Counted from the stretch's first letter, positions 42,380-51,959 are shown. The stretch: 64,000 nucleotides of DNA from Verrucomicrobiia bacterium (GCA_019634625.1 JAHCBA010000032.1:1-64000), one strand, 5' to 3'. Notes: a model not told the origin generated them from the sequence alone. Numbers and translations are program-made.

Positions 42380-44383
42380 ATGAAAGAGCCTCCCTCCCCG
42401 TCCAAGGCAACTTGCCCGATCTGCAGCGGCCCCATTCCGGCAGGAGCCAGGCTCGGCCTCTGCCCAAAGTGCGCCCTGACCGCCGCCGCTGCTCCAACCG
42501 AAGCCGGCGCGACCGGGGCGGATTGTCCACCTCCCCCCACCTTGGAGGCCGTTGCCGCGGCCTTTCCTCAGCTAGAGATCCAGGCCCTGATCGGCCAGGG
42601 GGGTATGGCGGCGGTCTATCGGGCGCGACAACTGAAGCTGGACCGGTTGGTGGCGCTGAAGTTGATGGCGCAACCCGCAGCGGGGGGGACCGATTTCACC
42701 GAACGCTTCCACCGGGAGGCTCGCGTGCTGGCCCGGCTCAACCATCCGGGCATCGTCAGCGTCTTCGATTACGGGGAAGCCGGTGGCTTCTTCTACCTTC
42801 TGATGGAGTACGTGGATGGTGTGAATCTGAGGCAGGCGATGAAGGCCAGCCGGTTTACCCCGGCGCAAGCCCTGGCGCTCGTGCCGCGCATATGCGAGGC
42901 CCTTCAATTCGCCCATAACGAAGGCATTCTCCACCGCGATATCAAGCCCGAGAACATTCTTCTCGACACCCGCGGCCGGCTGAAGATCGCCGACTTCGGC
43001 ATTGCCAAGCTCCTCGGAGACCGCGTTCCGGACACCACCCTCACCGCCCAGGGCCTCGCCGTCGGCACGCCCAATTTCATGGCGCCCGAACAATTGGAGC
43101 ACCCGGGAGATGTGGATCAGCGCGCGGACATCTACTCGCTGGGAGTTGTCTTCTACGAAATGCTGACCGGCGAGTTGCCCCTGGGTCGTTTCGCTCCCCC
43201 CTCGCAGAAGACTTCGGTCGACGCACTCGTCGACGAAGTGGTGCTGCGCGCCCTCGAACGAGAACGCGAGCGCCGCTACCACAGCGCCGGGGAGATGAAG
43301 ACCGAGGTGGAAGGCGTCACACCCTCGCCCGGCGCCGTCGGGGGCGCCGGTGGGCCAGTGCGGGTCGCCAAAGGCGCAGCTTCGAAGCCGGATTTTCTGC
43401 TTTGCCACCCCCGCCTGCCGAAGGTGGCTCAGGCGATCGTCGCCTACGCGGTCCTTGTCGTTCCCTTCCTCTGGGCGCTCAGCGTGACCTTGCGCCCGCC
43501 GCAATTCATCAAACCGGAGACCCCCGCTTCGGCCCATGTCCTCGAAGCGGCCTGGAGCTTCCTGGGCGAAGGTGTCGGCCGTTTCCTCACCATGGTGATG
43601 CTGGTGGCGGGCGGGTTGAAATTGCGGGTGCTTCGATCCGGGGGTCCGCGATGGCTTCGGGCTGCCATCTGGCTCCGACTCTGGCTGATCGTCCTGGGCG
43701 TGATCGTCACCACCTGGGTGATGGTCCTGGAGGGAAGCTCGGGCGGAGCCGTTCAGGTCGGCGCCGGATCGTCCCCGACGGCCTCGAGCGTGTTGCTCGC
43801 CCTCTGGATCCTGGGGACCGCGTTCGAGTTCGCCATGCTGGTCTGGCTCCGCCGGAACAGGACCTTGCTCGATGACCTCTGCGTCGAGGGCGTCGCGTCA
43901 CCGCCCGAGGTGGGTCCGTCCGGCACTGTGGTCCTCGAACGACGCGCCGATCCTGGTCCGCACACTGCCTCGTCCGGTCCCATCGCAGCCGCCCGGCCAT
44001 CGGCTCATTCCCCCGTGGCCGGGAGGATTTTTTGGGAGTCTCCCGTCGGTTTGGCGGTCGCTCTCCTGGCCTTCCTGGCGCTGTGCTTCCTGATACTAGG
44101 GCCTTGGATCGGGACGTGCACCGGCACGGACCTGCGCTCGCCGGTACCGGATGCGGTGGGAAAGCCGCTGGCGTTCCTGGCCTTGCTGCTGGTGACCTTT
44201 GGCGCGGTGGCGAAGGGCCACCGTTGGACGGCACATCGCCGCGTGGTCGAAAAGACGGTCGGGGAGTCCGCCGGCGGTCCCGAACCGACCGGCGGACCGA
44301 AAGGGGCGGTCTCGGCGGAACGGTCCGCGGGCGCGCTGCGAACGAGCGCGGCCTCTTCTCATGGTGACGCCGGAGGTGCATGA
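42380..44383 (+). CDS. Ser/Thr protein kinase (Hanks type) with zinc ribbon and membrane domain
   Basis: 667 residues. A CPIC...CPKC zinc ribbon (residues about 12-31) precedes a full kinase domain (about 65-315): the P-loop LIGQGGMAAVYRA, invariant Lys in VALKLM, catalytic HRDIKPEN, DFGIAK and the APEQLE activation-segment end. Then come several membrane helices (IVAYAVLVVPFLWALSV, FLTMVMLVAGGLKL, LWLIVLGVIVTTWVMVL, LAVALLAFLALCFLIL). It should phosphorylate cytoplasmic targets while anchored in the membrane. Stop overlaps the sigma gene (ATGA). Confidence 0.93.
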   Translation: MKEPPSPSKATCPICSGPIPAGARLGLCPKCALTAAAAPTEAGATGADCPPPPTLEAVAAAFPQLEIQALIGQGGMAAVYRARQLKLDRLVALKLMAQPAAGGTDFTERFHREARVLARLNHPGIVSVFDYGEAGGFFYLLMEYVDGVNLRQAMKASRFTPAQALALVPRICEALQFAHNEGILHRDIKPENILLDTRGRLKIADFGIAKLLGDRVPDTTLTAQGLAVGTPNFMAPEQLEHPGDVDQRADIYSLGVVFYEMLTGELPLGRFAPPSQKTSVDALVDEVVLRALERERERRYHSAGEMKTEVEGVTPSPGAVGGAGGPVRVAKGAASKPDFLLCHPRLPKVAQAIVAYAVLVVPFLWALSVTLRPPQFIKPETPASAHVLEAAWSFLGEGVGRFLTMVMLVAGGLKLRVLRSGGPRWLRAAIWLRLWLIVLGVIVTTWVMVLEGSSGGAVQVGAGSSPTASSVLLALWILGTAFEFAMLVWLRRNRTLLDDLCVEGVASPPEVGPSGTVVLERRADPGPHTASSGPIAAARPSAHSPVAGRIFWESPVGLAVALLAFLALCFLILGPWIGTCTGTDLRSPVPDAVGKPLAFLALLLVTFGAVAKGHRWTAHRRVVEKTVGESAGGPEPTGGPKGAVSAERSAGALRTSAASSHGDAGGA

Positions 44384-45168
44384 ACTTCGGTGCCATGGAT
44401 CCCTCGACCGCATCCGCCGGCCGGGAAACCCGGCCAGGGAACTTCGCCGCAACCCGCTGGACCCTCGTCCAGCGGGCACGCGGTGTTTCGCCGGAGGCCC
44501 GGGCGGCGCTCGGCGAACTGTGCGAAGCGTACTACGAACCGGTCCACGCCTTCATCCGCCAGCTCGAAGCGGATCCGGAGGAAGCCTGCGATCTGACGCA
44601 ATCCTTCTTCGCCCACCTGCTTTCCGGGCGGGCGTTCGCGGCGGTGGAACCGGGCCGCGGCCGTTTCCGCTCCTACCTGCTCGGCGCGGTGAAGCACTTC
44701 CTGGCCGAATCACACCGGACCGCCGCGGCCGCCAAGCGGGGAGGCGGGCAACGCCCGGTCTCCCTGGCAGACCGCGCAGGGATGGAGACCACGACCGAGC
44801 TGCAAGTCCCCGATCCGACCGGACCCGCGCCGGATGTGGTCTATGACCGTCAGTGGGCCGTCTCGCTCGTCGAACGCGCGGGAGAAATCCTCGCCGCGGA
44901 GTACGAAGCCAGCCAGGGGCCGGAACGCTTCGCCGCCCTTAAGCCCTGGCTCCTGGGAGACCCACGCACGCTCTCCCAGTCGGAGGCCGCCGGCCGTCTG
45001 GGACTGAGCGACGGCGCGTTCAAGGTGGCGATCCACCGGATGCGCCGACGCTTCCGCGAACTGGTTCGGGTGGAGATCGCCCACACGGTGGGCGACCCCA
45101 CACAGATCGAGGAAGAATTGCGTTACCTCGTCGAGGTCCTGGTCCGGAACGAGTCGGGCGGCGGCTGA
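44380..45168 (+). CDS. ECF-type RNA polymerase sigma factor
   Basis: 262 residues. Region 2 spans about 24-105 (TRWTLVQRARGVSPEARAAL, ELCEAYYEPVHAFIR, DLTQSFFAHLLSG, FRSYLLGAVKHFLA). Region 4 spans about 190-245 (TLSQSEAAGRLGLSDGAFKV, then AIHRMRRRFRELVR). The 60-residue insert between them is usual in the kinase-linked sigma group of Verrucomicrobiota and Planctomycetes. Coupled to kinase 1 by a 4-bp overlap, so the kinase may control it by phosphorylation. Confidence 0.92.
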   Translation: MNFGAMDPSTASAGRETRPGNFAATRWTLVQRARGVSPEARAALGELCEAYYEPVHAFIRQLEADPEEACDLTQSFFAHLLSGRAFAAVEPGRGRFRSYLLGAVKHFLAESHRTAAAAKRGGGQRPVSLADRAGMETTTELQVPDPTGPAPDVVYDRQWAVSLVERAGEILAAEYEASQGPERFAALKPWLLGDPRTLSQSEAAGRLGLSDGAFKVAIHRMRRRFRELVRVEIAHTVGDPTQIEEELRYLVEVLVRNESGGG

Positions 45169-45248
45169 AGGCGTTGGGTGGGGTAGGAGTTTATGTTCAC
45201 CGCGATCGCGATCGTCACGGCATGGGATGGCGCCCGGGCGACTGCTGT

Positions 45249-45512
45249 TCAGGGTGCCACTTCGATGGTGAACCCCGCTTTCCTCTGCTCGTCTCTCCAC
45301 AACTCGATGTGGCGCTTCTCGTCGTAGCCGCTCGGGCGCTTGTACCAGATCTCCCGGTACAGCCTCACCGACTCGCCCGTTTCGGGGTTCTTCATCGTGC
45401 AGATGGCCTTCGGCTCGGCCGGTCCGCATCCGGTGGGCAGGGTCAGCAGAATCCAGAGCCAGGTTATGAGCAGGCCAAGGCCTGAACGGCCGGGGCGTTC
45501 GTCCCGCGACAC
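45249..45512 (-). CDS. small lipoprotein
   Basis: 87 residues from a GTG at 45512. LLITWLWILLTLPTGC is a lipoprotein signal. The mature 60 residues (PKAICTMKNPETGESVRLYR, EIWYKRPSGYDEKRHIEL) look like a small folded domain, similar to none I know. The start is uncertain because the frame is open further upstream without coding character. Confidence 0.5.
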   Translation of the reverse strand: MSRDERPGRSGLGLLITWLWILLTLPTGCGPAEPKAICTMKNPETGESVRLYREIWYKRPSGYDEKRHIELWRDEQRKAGFTIEVAP

Positions 45513-45661
45513 ACCGCCATGACCGGAGGGTTTCACTTCCCCTCGGGAACAACCTGGAATGGGAGTTCGAGCGACTGCGAGGGCGCCGGTTCCGGCTAGA
45601 TGGTCAGGGTCAGCAGGATCCATTCGGAAATGTTCTTCGAAGCGAGCATCAGGCACCTGGC

Positions 45662-45946
45662 CTACGGCATCTCGCCGCATCGCGGGCATCGAGTTTGGAG
45701 TCGGAACGCCTGGACCTTCATCAGCGCGCCGCATTTGGGGCATGGGCGTCCCCGGTTCCGTGCGATCCAAACGACTTCTTCGGCCAGGTAGGCCAGGATC
45801 AACATGCTGGCGGCGGCGACGCCGACGAGCCAGCGCATCGAGGTGTCAGGAGTGCCCGTGAGGGACAGGGCTGCGACGACGATGAGGACGGTGGCCGCCC
45901 CGGGCTTCAGTTTGCGATAGCGATCCCACATCGTGCTTCCTTTCAT
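45662..45946 (-). CDS. membrane protein with C-terminal zinc ribbon
   Basis: 94 residues. Two hydrophobic helices (AATVLIVVAALSLTG and WLVGVAAASMLILAYLA) are followed by CPKCGALMKVQAFRLQTRCPRCGEM, a clear four-Cys zinc ribbon. It overlaps the similar upstream gene by 4 bp. Confidence 0.65.
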   Translation of the reverse strand: MKGSTMWDRYRKLKPGAATVLIVVAALSLTGTPDTSMRWLVGVAAASMLILAYLAEEVVWIARNRGRPCPKCGALMKVQAFRLQTRCPRCGEMP

Positions 45947-46335
45947 CCAGGCTGTTCATGGTCCTCCCGCATCGGCAAACCACAGCGGGGGCAGTGCTGC
46001 CACTGCGTCCAGGTGTCGGGGTCGTTGTCGCTCTCGACGTTCCAGTCACATCCGCAGCGCGGACATCGCGCATCGGGTTTGGGCAGCAGGAATCGGCCGA
46101 TGATCGCGCCGATGCAAAATGTCGCCGCGGCCAGGCCCCAGGCGAGGCTGAGCCGGCTTTCGTCAAGATCCTCCCGGGATTGGAGTCCCCAGACGGCGAC
46201 TCCGACGACTCCGGCCGCCAGCAGGCAGGCACTCACCACGCGGCGGGAGCGCTGTCCGTGACAGAGCGCCGCACGTTTGCGGGCGACAACACCGTCCGCG
46301 AATGGCGGGCCAGGCTCGAGCGGGTTCGTTTTCAT
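45943..46335 (-). CDS. membrane protein with C-terminal zinc ribbon
   Basis: 130 residues from ATG 46335. Two helices (VSACLLAAGVVGVAVWG and LAWGLAAATFCIGAIIGRFL) precede CPRCGCDW...CPRCGLPM, a zinc ribbon. It has the same organisation as the next gene, with which it forms a small operon downstream of the sigma 2 gene (28 bp gap). Confidence 0.65.
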   Translation of the reverse strand: MKTNPLEPGPPFADGVVARKRAALCHGQRSRRVVSACLLAAGVVGVAVWGLQSREDLDESRLSLAWGLAAATFCIGAIIGRFLLPKPDARCPRCGCDWNVESDNDPDTWTQWQHCPRCGLPMREDHEQPG

Positions 46336-46363
46336 GCTCGCGAAGGAGTCGATGCCGGGCCGA

Positions 46364-47143
46364 TCACCCATCCCGGGTGGGCGCGCGCGCCAGCACGTCC
46401 ACGAGATAGCGCAGTTCCTCGTTCACCTGGCCGGTGTCGTCCACGGTCTGGGCGATTTCCTGCTTCACCAGCGCTCGAAAGCGCTGGCGCAGCCGATGCA
46501 CGGCAACCTTGACGGCGCCTTCGCTCGATCCGAGCTCGCGGGCAGCATCGGCCTGGGAGAGCGCGGGCACCTCACCCAACAGCCACGGCTTCAGGATGGT
46601 GAACTGCCGGCCTTTCCCGTCTCGAACCGATTCGTCGCCCAGCGCCGCCACGGCGCGATCGACGAGCGTGGTGGCCCAATGGCGATCGAAGAACGCGTCC
46701 GACGCAGGAGCTGCTGGATCAGGGATCGGCAGTTCGCTCGTGGTGTCGCCGCCTGCGCCGGCCTCGATGGAAACCGGCGCTTGGCCACCGCCGCGTTTGG
46801 CGGCGCAGGCGCGGTCCCGTTCACCGGCCAGGAAGTGCTTCACCACACCCAGAAGATAGGAGCGGAATCGTGCAGCCCCGGGCTCGACTGGGTTCAGGCG
46901 GCGTGCCGACAGGAGCTTCGCGAAGAAGCCCTGGGTCAGGTCGCGGGCGGCTTCCTCGCTCCGCCCCGAGCGTCGAATGAAGGCGAACACCGGTCCGTAA
47001 TAGGCCTCGCAGAGCTCGGCCAGGGCCAGCTGCGACTCCGCCGACGGGTCGCAGGCACGCCGAACGAGCGTCCAGCGCGTGGGGACGAAACGGCCTCCCG
47101 CCGGCGTCGACGTTCGCTCGGGATGGTGTGCAAGGGAGGTCAT
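46364..47143 (-). CDS. ECF-type RNA polymerase sigma factor
   Basis: 259 residues from ATG 47143. Clearly paralogous to the sigma factor at 44380: VPTRWTLVRRACDPSAESQL, ELCEAYYGPVFAFIR, DLTQGFFAKLLSARRLNPVE, FRSYLLGVVKHFLAGERDRA and region 4 ALSQADAARELGSSEGAVKV, then AVHRLRQRFRALVK. Positioned 34 bp after kinase 2. Confidence 0.92.
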   Translation of the reverse strand: MTSLAHHPERTSTPAGGRFVPTRWTLVRRACDPSAESQLALAELCEAYYGPVFAFIRRSGRSEEAARDLTQGFFAKLLSARRLNPVEPGAARFRSYLLGVVKHFLAGERDRACAAKRGGGQAPVSIEAGAGGDTTSELPIPDPAAPASDAFFDRHWATTLVDRAVAALGDESVRDGKGRQFTILKPWLLGEVPALSQADAARELGSSEGAVKVAVHRLRQRFRALVKQEIAQTVDDTGQVNEELRYLVDVLARAPTRDG

Positions 47144-47177
47144 TGCGGCAATTCCGCTTCGGGTTGGAGAGCGAAGT

Positions 47178-50100
47178 TCATGGCCAGAACTCGGGACCCC
47201 GGGACGGCGCTGCTGGCAGCCAACGACTCCCGGCCAGACAACCGGACGCCACCACGACCAACGTATGATGGACCCACCCGGTGGCGTCTCGCATCGACTT
47301 CCGTGGGGTCGCCGCGTCGGGACGGCCACCCGTGGCCCAGCGGCGCAACGTCCAGGCCGCCATGACGACCACGGCAACGCAACCGATCAGCACGGCGCCG
47401 GTGAAGACCTCCCCCTGACCAGGAGCCGGCTCCCATCCGAACGAGCGCGCCGCCCAGGCCAGCAGCGGCGGAAGCAGTCGGATCAACAGGCCGGTCGGGA
47501 CCCCCAGAAGGCCAATGATTGCCAACCGGGCACCGAGCGTCGTGCCTTGGCTCGCACGGATTTCCCGCAGCGCCGCCGAACCGAAGAACAGCGCGAGAAG
47601 GCCCACGAAGCCGCCGGTTCCCAGCACCAGGAGCTCCCTGGCGGACAGCGGGAAGCCAAACGGAGGCAGGCCGTCCGCTCCCAGCGAATCGTGGAGTTGG
47701 CCAAGAGCGCCGAGGACCAGCAGCCAGGAGGGGATGGCGCACAGAGCGCTGCTGATCGCCAACCAGGAGATCCGGACCGGGCCGGGCGGGCCACCCGGCG
47801 GTCGTTCGTGAGGGACGTCCTGAGCACTCGGCGGTTCGTCGCTCGTGACCGCATCGAGGTCCCCGCGGTGCAGCGCACGATTCGCCTGGAGGAAGCCCAG
47901 CGCATACCAGGCACTGGCGACTCCGAAGAGGACCATGCCGACACAGGCGAGCACAAAGAGGGCATCGGGGCCGCGATGGGCCAACGCCAGAGAACGCCAG
48001 ACCATGAGCGCGTCGCTGACCCCGAACGCCAGCAGCAGCGGTAGGGCCCGCCGATTCCATCCCGCCTGCGCACTCACCGACACGGCGGCAGGGTCGGAGG
48101 ACGATGGGTTCCTCCCGGTCAGAGCAGTGGTCGCGGCACGGATCGCATCAAACCAGCGAGCCACTTCCGCGTTGATCACGGCGGTCGACCGGCTTTCCGG
48201 AGGGATGGGTGTCAGGTGCACGATCCGGCTTCCCGGTCCGGATCCGAAGGTGATCGAGAGGAAACTGACCCGTCCGTATTTCATCACCCACGGGGTGCTC
48301 CATAGCTGAAACTGGCCAAGGCTCAGGTCGCGAATCTCCCTCAGTGGAATCATCACCCGTGTGTGCCAGGGGCTGAGAAATACCAGTTCACTGCCTTCCA
48401 ACCGCAACTCGCCCCGGCATTGGAAGATGTGCGCCTGCGGCCCTGGGAAGCTATTCCGCATCCGGTCTGGCGAAGAGAAGTAGCAGGGCGACCGCTTGGA
48501 TCCTGCCTCAAGGGAAACCAGGCTCTCGGGAGGCGAAGGGGACCCCGGCTTGAGGGACACATCCGCGGTGGAAGCCACGCCGGTTCCGCCTTCCGGAGTC
48601 GGGGGGTTCCCGGCGGCGTCGCGAGCCAGGCCGCGAGAAATGGCCTCCATTCGGAAGGCGACCAGCGCGACGGCCAACGCCAGAAACGCACCGAGCCCGC
48701 ACGCGAACGAAGTCGAGGCGACGTTCAACGCGATGCCCCCGGAGGTTCCCGGGCCAGGATCCGGGTGCCATCGTTCCAACCAGGGTTCGAAGGCTCCGAC
48801 ACTCCACTCGCACACCGGCCCCGCGGGCCCGGATCGCTCCGAAACCGAGAAGGACGCGAAGAAGATCGCCAGCACGCAGGCGGCGAGGATCAGGGCGTTG
48901 CGCACCACACTCCTCGCCGCGGGAACGACCCGAAGCCATCTCCGTTCCCACGCCCGCAGTTCCGGCGGTCGGGCGGTCAGCTTACCCATTCGTTGCCGCC
49001 ACCATCGCGCCGACAGCAGGATCGCCATCGAGAGCGCCGCCGTGAGCGGACCCCACATCCACTCACTCAACCGGTTGGGGAGTCTTCCCGCCGTCATCAG
49101 GGGAACGATGGCGAAGGCTACCGTGCAACCCGCCGCGGAGAGGAGGAACGCTTTCCCCAGTTCGATCCATGACCAACTTTCCGCTGTTTTTGCCCTTTCG
49201 ATGGGGAGCGTTCGGCCGGTCTCCCGGCGGATCGCTTCCTGAAGCGCGAGGGTCCAGTCCTGGACCAGCGCATTGGTCTCCCAAGGTGGCATCAGGGCGC
49301 TCTTCGCCGGCGTGAACAACAGCGTGCGTGTGGCGCCGCCGTCCTCGTGGGTTACCGCGAGGTAACTCAAGGGCACCGGCTTGGCCGACGCGGGGTAGTC
49401 CCCGTTGGCCAGGGACCAGATGGACCGCAAGGGGATGGTCACGGCCTGCCAACCGCTGCGGAAGGCCAGCGATTCCCGCTGCAGACGGAGTTCCCCCTCC
49501 GCCTCGTAGATGTTCACGAACCGCCCGCGGAAACTGCGCAGGTGCTCCGGGGTGCTGACGAAACACGCCGAAACCTTCGGCTCCCAATCGACCGCAGGTT
49601 CCGCGCGAGGAACTGCGGTCGCCGGCGGCGGGACGGAGGGCCGTGTGGATGTGATGGTCTCGACCTGCGCCTTCACCTCGGTGGCGGTCCGCTGTCGGCG
49701 CTCGCGTTCCTTCTCCAGGGTCCGCAGAACGACGTCGTCGACGCGCGGGTCCATCGGCGCCTTTTGGGATGGCGGCGCGAATCGGCCGATGGGCAGTTCG
49801 CCGGTGAGCATCTCGTAGAGCACCACCCCCAGCGAGTAGATGTCGGCACGCTGGTCCACCTCCTGCGGGCGTTCGAGTTGTTCGGGCGCCATGTAGTGGG
49901 GGGTGCCCACCGCCAGCCCGCTGCCGGTGAGGTTGGCTTCCGCCGTCGTGTCACCGAGGAGTTTCGCGATGCCGAAATCGACGATCTTCACCCGCCCCCG
50001 GGCGTCGAGCAGGATATTCTCGGGTTTGATATCACGGTGCAGGATGCCTTCGTCATGGGCGAATTGGAGGGCCTCGCAGATCCGCGGCACGAGGGCCAGC

Positions 50101-50582
50101 GCCTGGGCGGGCGTGAATCGCCCCGCCTCCATCGCCTGGCGCAGATTCACGCCATCCACGAACTCCATCAGCAGGAAGAAGAACCCTCCCATCTCGCCGA
50201 AATCGTGCACGCTGACGATCCCCGGATGATTGAGCCGTGCCAGGACGCGCGCCTCGCGGTGGAACCGTTCCGCGAACGCGGCCGACGTCGCCAGCGACGG
50301 CGACAACAGCTTCAACGCCACCCACCGGTCCAGCTTGGGCTGTCGCGCCTTGTAGACCGCCCCCATGCCGCCCGTGCCGATCAACTCCAGAATCTCCAGT
50401 TGGGGGAATGCGGCAGCCACCGAGGCCAACGTTGGGGGCACAGCCCTGGATGGCCTCGGATCGATTTCCGTAGCCATGGCCACGGCGGCGAGGGCGCACT
50501 TCGGGCAGAGGCCCTGGGTGGCCTCGCCGGGGATGTAGCCGCCGCATTTCGGGCAGCGAGTGGGTGAAGGCGGAGTGTTCAT
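47178..50582 (-). CDS. large Ser/Thr protein kinase with duplicated PH-like domains and membrane segments
   Basis: 1134 residues. An N-terminal zinc ribbon (CPKC...CPKC) and kinase domain (about 60-310) carry LIGTGGMGAVYKA, VALKLL, HRDIKPEN, DFGIAK and APEQLE, all intact and very close to kinase 1. Two related beta-rich PH/GRAM-like domains follow, at about 335-450 and 700-815; both contain GELRL, an xFxSxW stretch and IPLRxI. Hydrophobic helices lie between them and in the C-terminal 200 residues (AISSALCAIPSWLLVLGALG, ELLVLGTGGFVGLLALFFGS). Such duplication is unusual in this kinase group. Confidence 0.9.
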   Translation of the reverse strand: MNTPPSPTRCPKCGGYIPGEATQGLCPKCALAAVAMATEIDPRPSRAVPPTLASVAAAFPQLEILELIGTGGMGAVYKARQPKLDRWVALKLLSPSLATSAAFAERFHREARVLARLNHPGIVSVHDFGEMGGFFFLLMEFVDGVNLRQAMEAGRFTPAQALALVPRICEALQFAHDEGILHRDIKPENILLDARGRVKIVDFGIAKLLGDTTAEANLTGSGLAVGTPHYMAPEQLERPQEVDQRADIYSLGVVLYEMLTGELPIGRFAPPSQKAPMDPRVDDVVLRTLEKERERRQRTATEVKAQVETITSTRPSVPPPATAVPRAEPAVDWEPKVSACFVSTPEHLRSFRGRFVNIYEAEGELRLQRESLAFRSGWQAVTIPLRSIWSLANGDYPASAKPVPLSYLAVTHEDGGATRTLLFTPAKSALMPPWETNALVQDWTLALQEAIRRETGRTLPIERAKTAESWSWIELGKAFLLSAAGCTVAFAIVPLMTAGRLPNRLSEWMWGPLTAALSMAILLSARWWRQRMGKLTARPPELRAWERRWLRVVPAARSVVRNALILAACVLAIFFASFSVSERSGPAGPVCEWSVGAFEPWLERWHPDPGPGTSGGIALNVASTSFACGLGAFLALAVALVAFRMEAISRGLARDAAGNPPTPEGGTGVASTADVSLKPGSPSPPESLVSLEAGSKRSPCYFSSPDRMRNSFPGPQAHIFQCRGELRLEGSELVFLSPWHTRVMIPLREIRDLSLGQFQLWSTPWVMKYGRVSFLSITFGSGPGSRIVHLTPIPPESRSTAVINAEVARWFDAIRAATTALTGRNPSSSDPAAVSVSAQAGWNRRALPLLLAFGVSDALMVWRSLALAHRGPDALFVLACVGMVLFGVASAWYALGFLQANRALHRGDLDAVTSDEPPSAQDVPHERPPGGPPGPVRISWLAISSALCAIPSWLLVLGALGQLHDSLGADGLPPFGFPLSARELLVLGTGGFVGLLALFFGSAALREIRASQGTTLGARLAIIGLLGVPTGLLIRLLPPLLAWAARSFGWEPAPGQGEVFTGAVLIGCVAVVVMAAWTLRRWATGGRPDAATPRKSMRDATGWVHHTLVVVASGCLAGSRWLPAAPSRGPEFWP

Positions 50583-50614
50583 ACCGAGTCCTTCCCTGGG
50601 AATCGGTCAGACGT

Positions 50615-50626
50615 GGTTACACGAAA
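50615..50626 (-). promoter_or_regulatory. shared kinase promoter motif, copy 2
   Basis: On the minus strand TTTCGTGTAACC ends 32 nt before the kinase 2 ATG, matching copy 1 at 42336-42348 in sequence and distance. Confidence 0.55.
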
Positions 50627-51025
50627 TTCGTCGCGTCGCGCACGTGTTCCGTGGTCAGACGGCGAGTCCCACCTTCGAACCCCCGGTCGATCGGTGGCTG
50701 ATTTCGCTCGCCCGCCAGAAGACCGGGCCCCGCTGCCGCGCCTTTAGCCGCCAGATGTAACAATGCCAACGTTGACCCGACGGTCGGCTGCAAGCTTGTA
50801 TTAACTCATTAACTTCAATCTCAGCGCGGATGCGTTTCTCCAGCGCATTGTTGGCGTCGCCGAAAGGTCAGGGGTTGGCTGGACGTTCAAGGTTACGAAC
50901 ATGAAACGAAACTCAAAGCCGCGCGCTGAGACGGGTTCGGGCTGGTGAAGCCGTTTCCTGGGCGTCCATGCCCGTCTCGATGAAATCCAAGTCGGCGTTG
51001 GCGGACGCGATCTCTTGATGGGCAA
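50627..51025. other. intergenic stretch
   Basis: No recognisable gene between kinase 2 and the DUF5615 toxin. Composition drops toward A/T around 50760-50830, in keeping with promoter or spacer DNA. Confidence 0.35.
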
Positions 51026-51364
51026 TCAAGGCGCCTTGGGCGGAGGCACCTCAACCCGGATCACCTCCCGAGGGAGGGGGCGATCCAGCAAGTCCAGGAC
51101 GGCAGGGGCAAGTGGCGCGAGGGTCTCGAAACGGTTGTCCTGGACCACCAGCATGATGACAGGCAAGGGCAGTGCCTTCAGGTTCTGTTGGTACTGCACA
51201 TTCTGATCCACCGTCACAAACACGTCGAACTGCTCGGCTGCGCGAGCCAGAAGGGTCCCGTTGCTGAGCGCGGACCAGCCTTGCTCAAAAGCCGTTCGGA
51301 CTTCGTGGCCCACTAAAAGGCGACGCAACCGTCGAGGGACACAATGGTCAAGAAGCACCCTCAC
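51026..51364 (-). CDS. DUF5615 PIN-like toxin
   Basis: 112 residues. RVLLDHCVPRRLRRLLVGHE, VRTAFEQGWSALSNGTLLAR and FDVFVTVDQNVQYQQNL are the DUF5615 (PIN-like) motifs with acidic residues in place. It overlaps its DUF433 antitoxin gene by 4 bp. Confidence 0.88.
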   Translation of the reverse strand: MRVLLDHCVPRRLRRLLVGHEVRTAFEQGWSALSNGTLLARAAEQFDVFVTVDQNVQYQQNLKALPLPVIMLVVQDNRFETLAPLAPAVLDLLDRPLPREVIRVEVPPPKAP

Positions 51365-51627
51365 GCAGTGGCCGATTCGGCAAGCAAAAGGTCCTCCGCC
51401 GCCAGCGCAATGACTTCTTCGGCCTGTTGACGTGTGACGCCCGGGAAATCGTCCAGGAAGGTCTCCAGGGAGTCTCCAGCTCGGAGATGGTCGAAGAGGC
51501 TACGAACTGGCACTCGCGTGCCGCGGAAGACCCGGACTCCCCCCAATCGGGACGGGTCCGATTCCGAGAACTGGGCGAGCCGAGCGAGGATCGAGGCGCG
51601 CGAAACGGTTTCGAGTTGAGGAGCCAT
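51361..51627 (-). CDS. DUF433 family antitoxin
   Basis: 88 residues. LGGVRVFRGTRVPVRSLFDH, LRAGDSLETFLDDFPGVTRQ and QAEEVIALAAEDLL are the DUF433 helix-turn-helix signature, as in VapB45-like antitoxins that pair with DUF5615 toxins. Confidence 0.9.
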   Translation of the reverse strand: MAPQLETVSRASILARLAQFSESDPSRLGGVRVFRGTRVPVRSLFDHLRAGDSLETFLDDFPGVTRQQAEEVIALAAEDLLLAESATA

Positions 51628-51752
51628 AGTGCGACCTGGGCTTTCATACTCTCATCGCGCGCCTTTGCCAATTCCGCGCTTCGTGCTGCATTTCAGCTAC
51701 TCTCGGGCCTCGCCGAAGTGAAAGTAAATGGCGCCTCCCAGCATGACCGATT

Positions 51753-51839
51753 CTTAAGGGCGGGCATGCCGAGGCCCCTTGTTCCCTTCTTCCAGCCGGG
51801 ACCTCAAGGCGCTTTTCCTCGACTAGGCAGCTTCCGTCG
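51753..51839 (-). repeat. repeat R2, copy 2 (inverted)
   Basis: Inverted copy of 34192-34277, including CCCCTTGTTCCCTTCTTCCA, GCCGGGACCTCAAGGCG and CTTTTCCTCGA. Here it lies in non-coding DNA beside the DUF433 gene. Confidence 0.75.
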
Positions 51840-51959
51840 GGCCACCGCGCCATCGCCGAACGTGGCTGCAGCCGAGTACTGGTAGGTTAGGGTATGGCAG
51901 TGGCCAAGTAGACGAGGTCACCCCACAACCCCTGGGGGCCATGGGCTCACATACCCAAC

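Noticed and set aside
49347-50567. Long plus-strand open frame antisense to kinase 2
   Set aside because: Arg/Gly/His-rich shadow of the conserved kinase domain.
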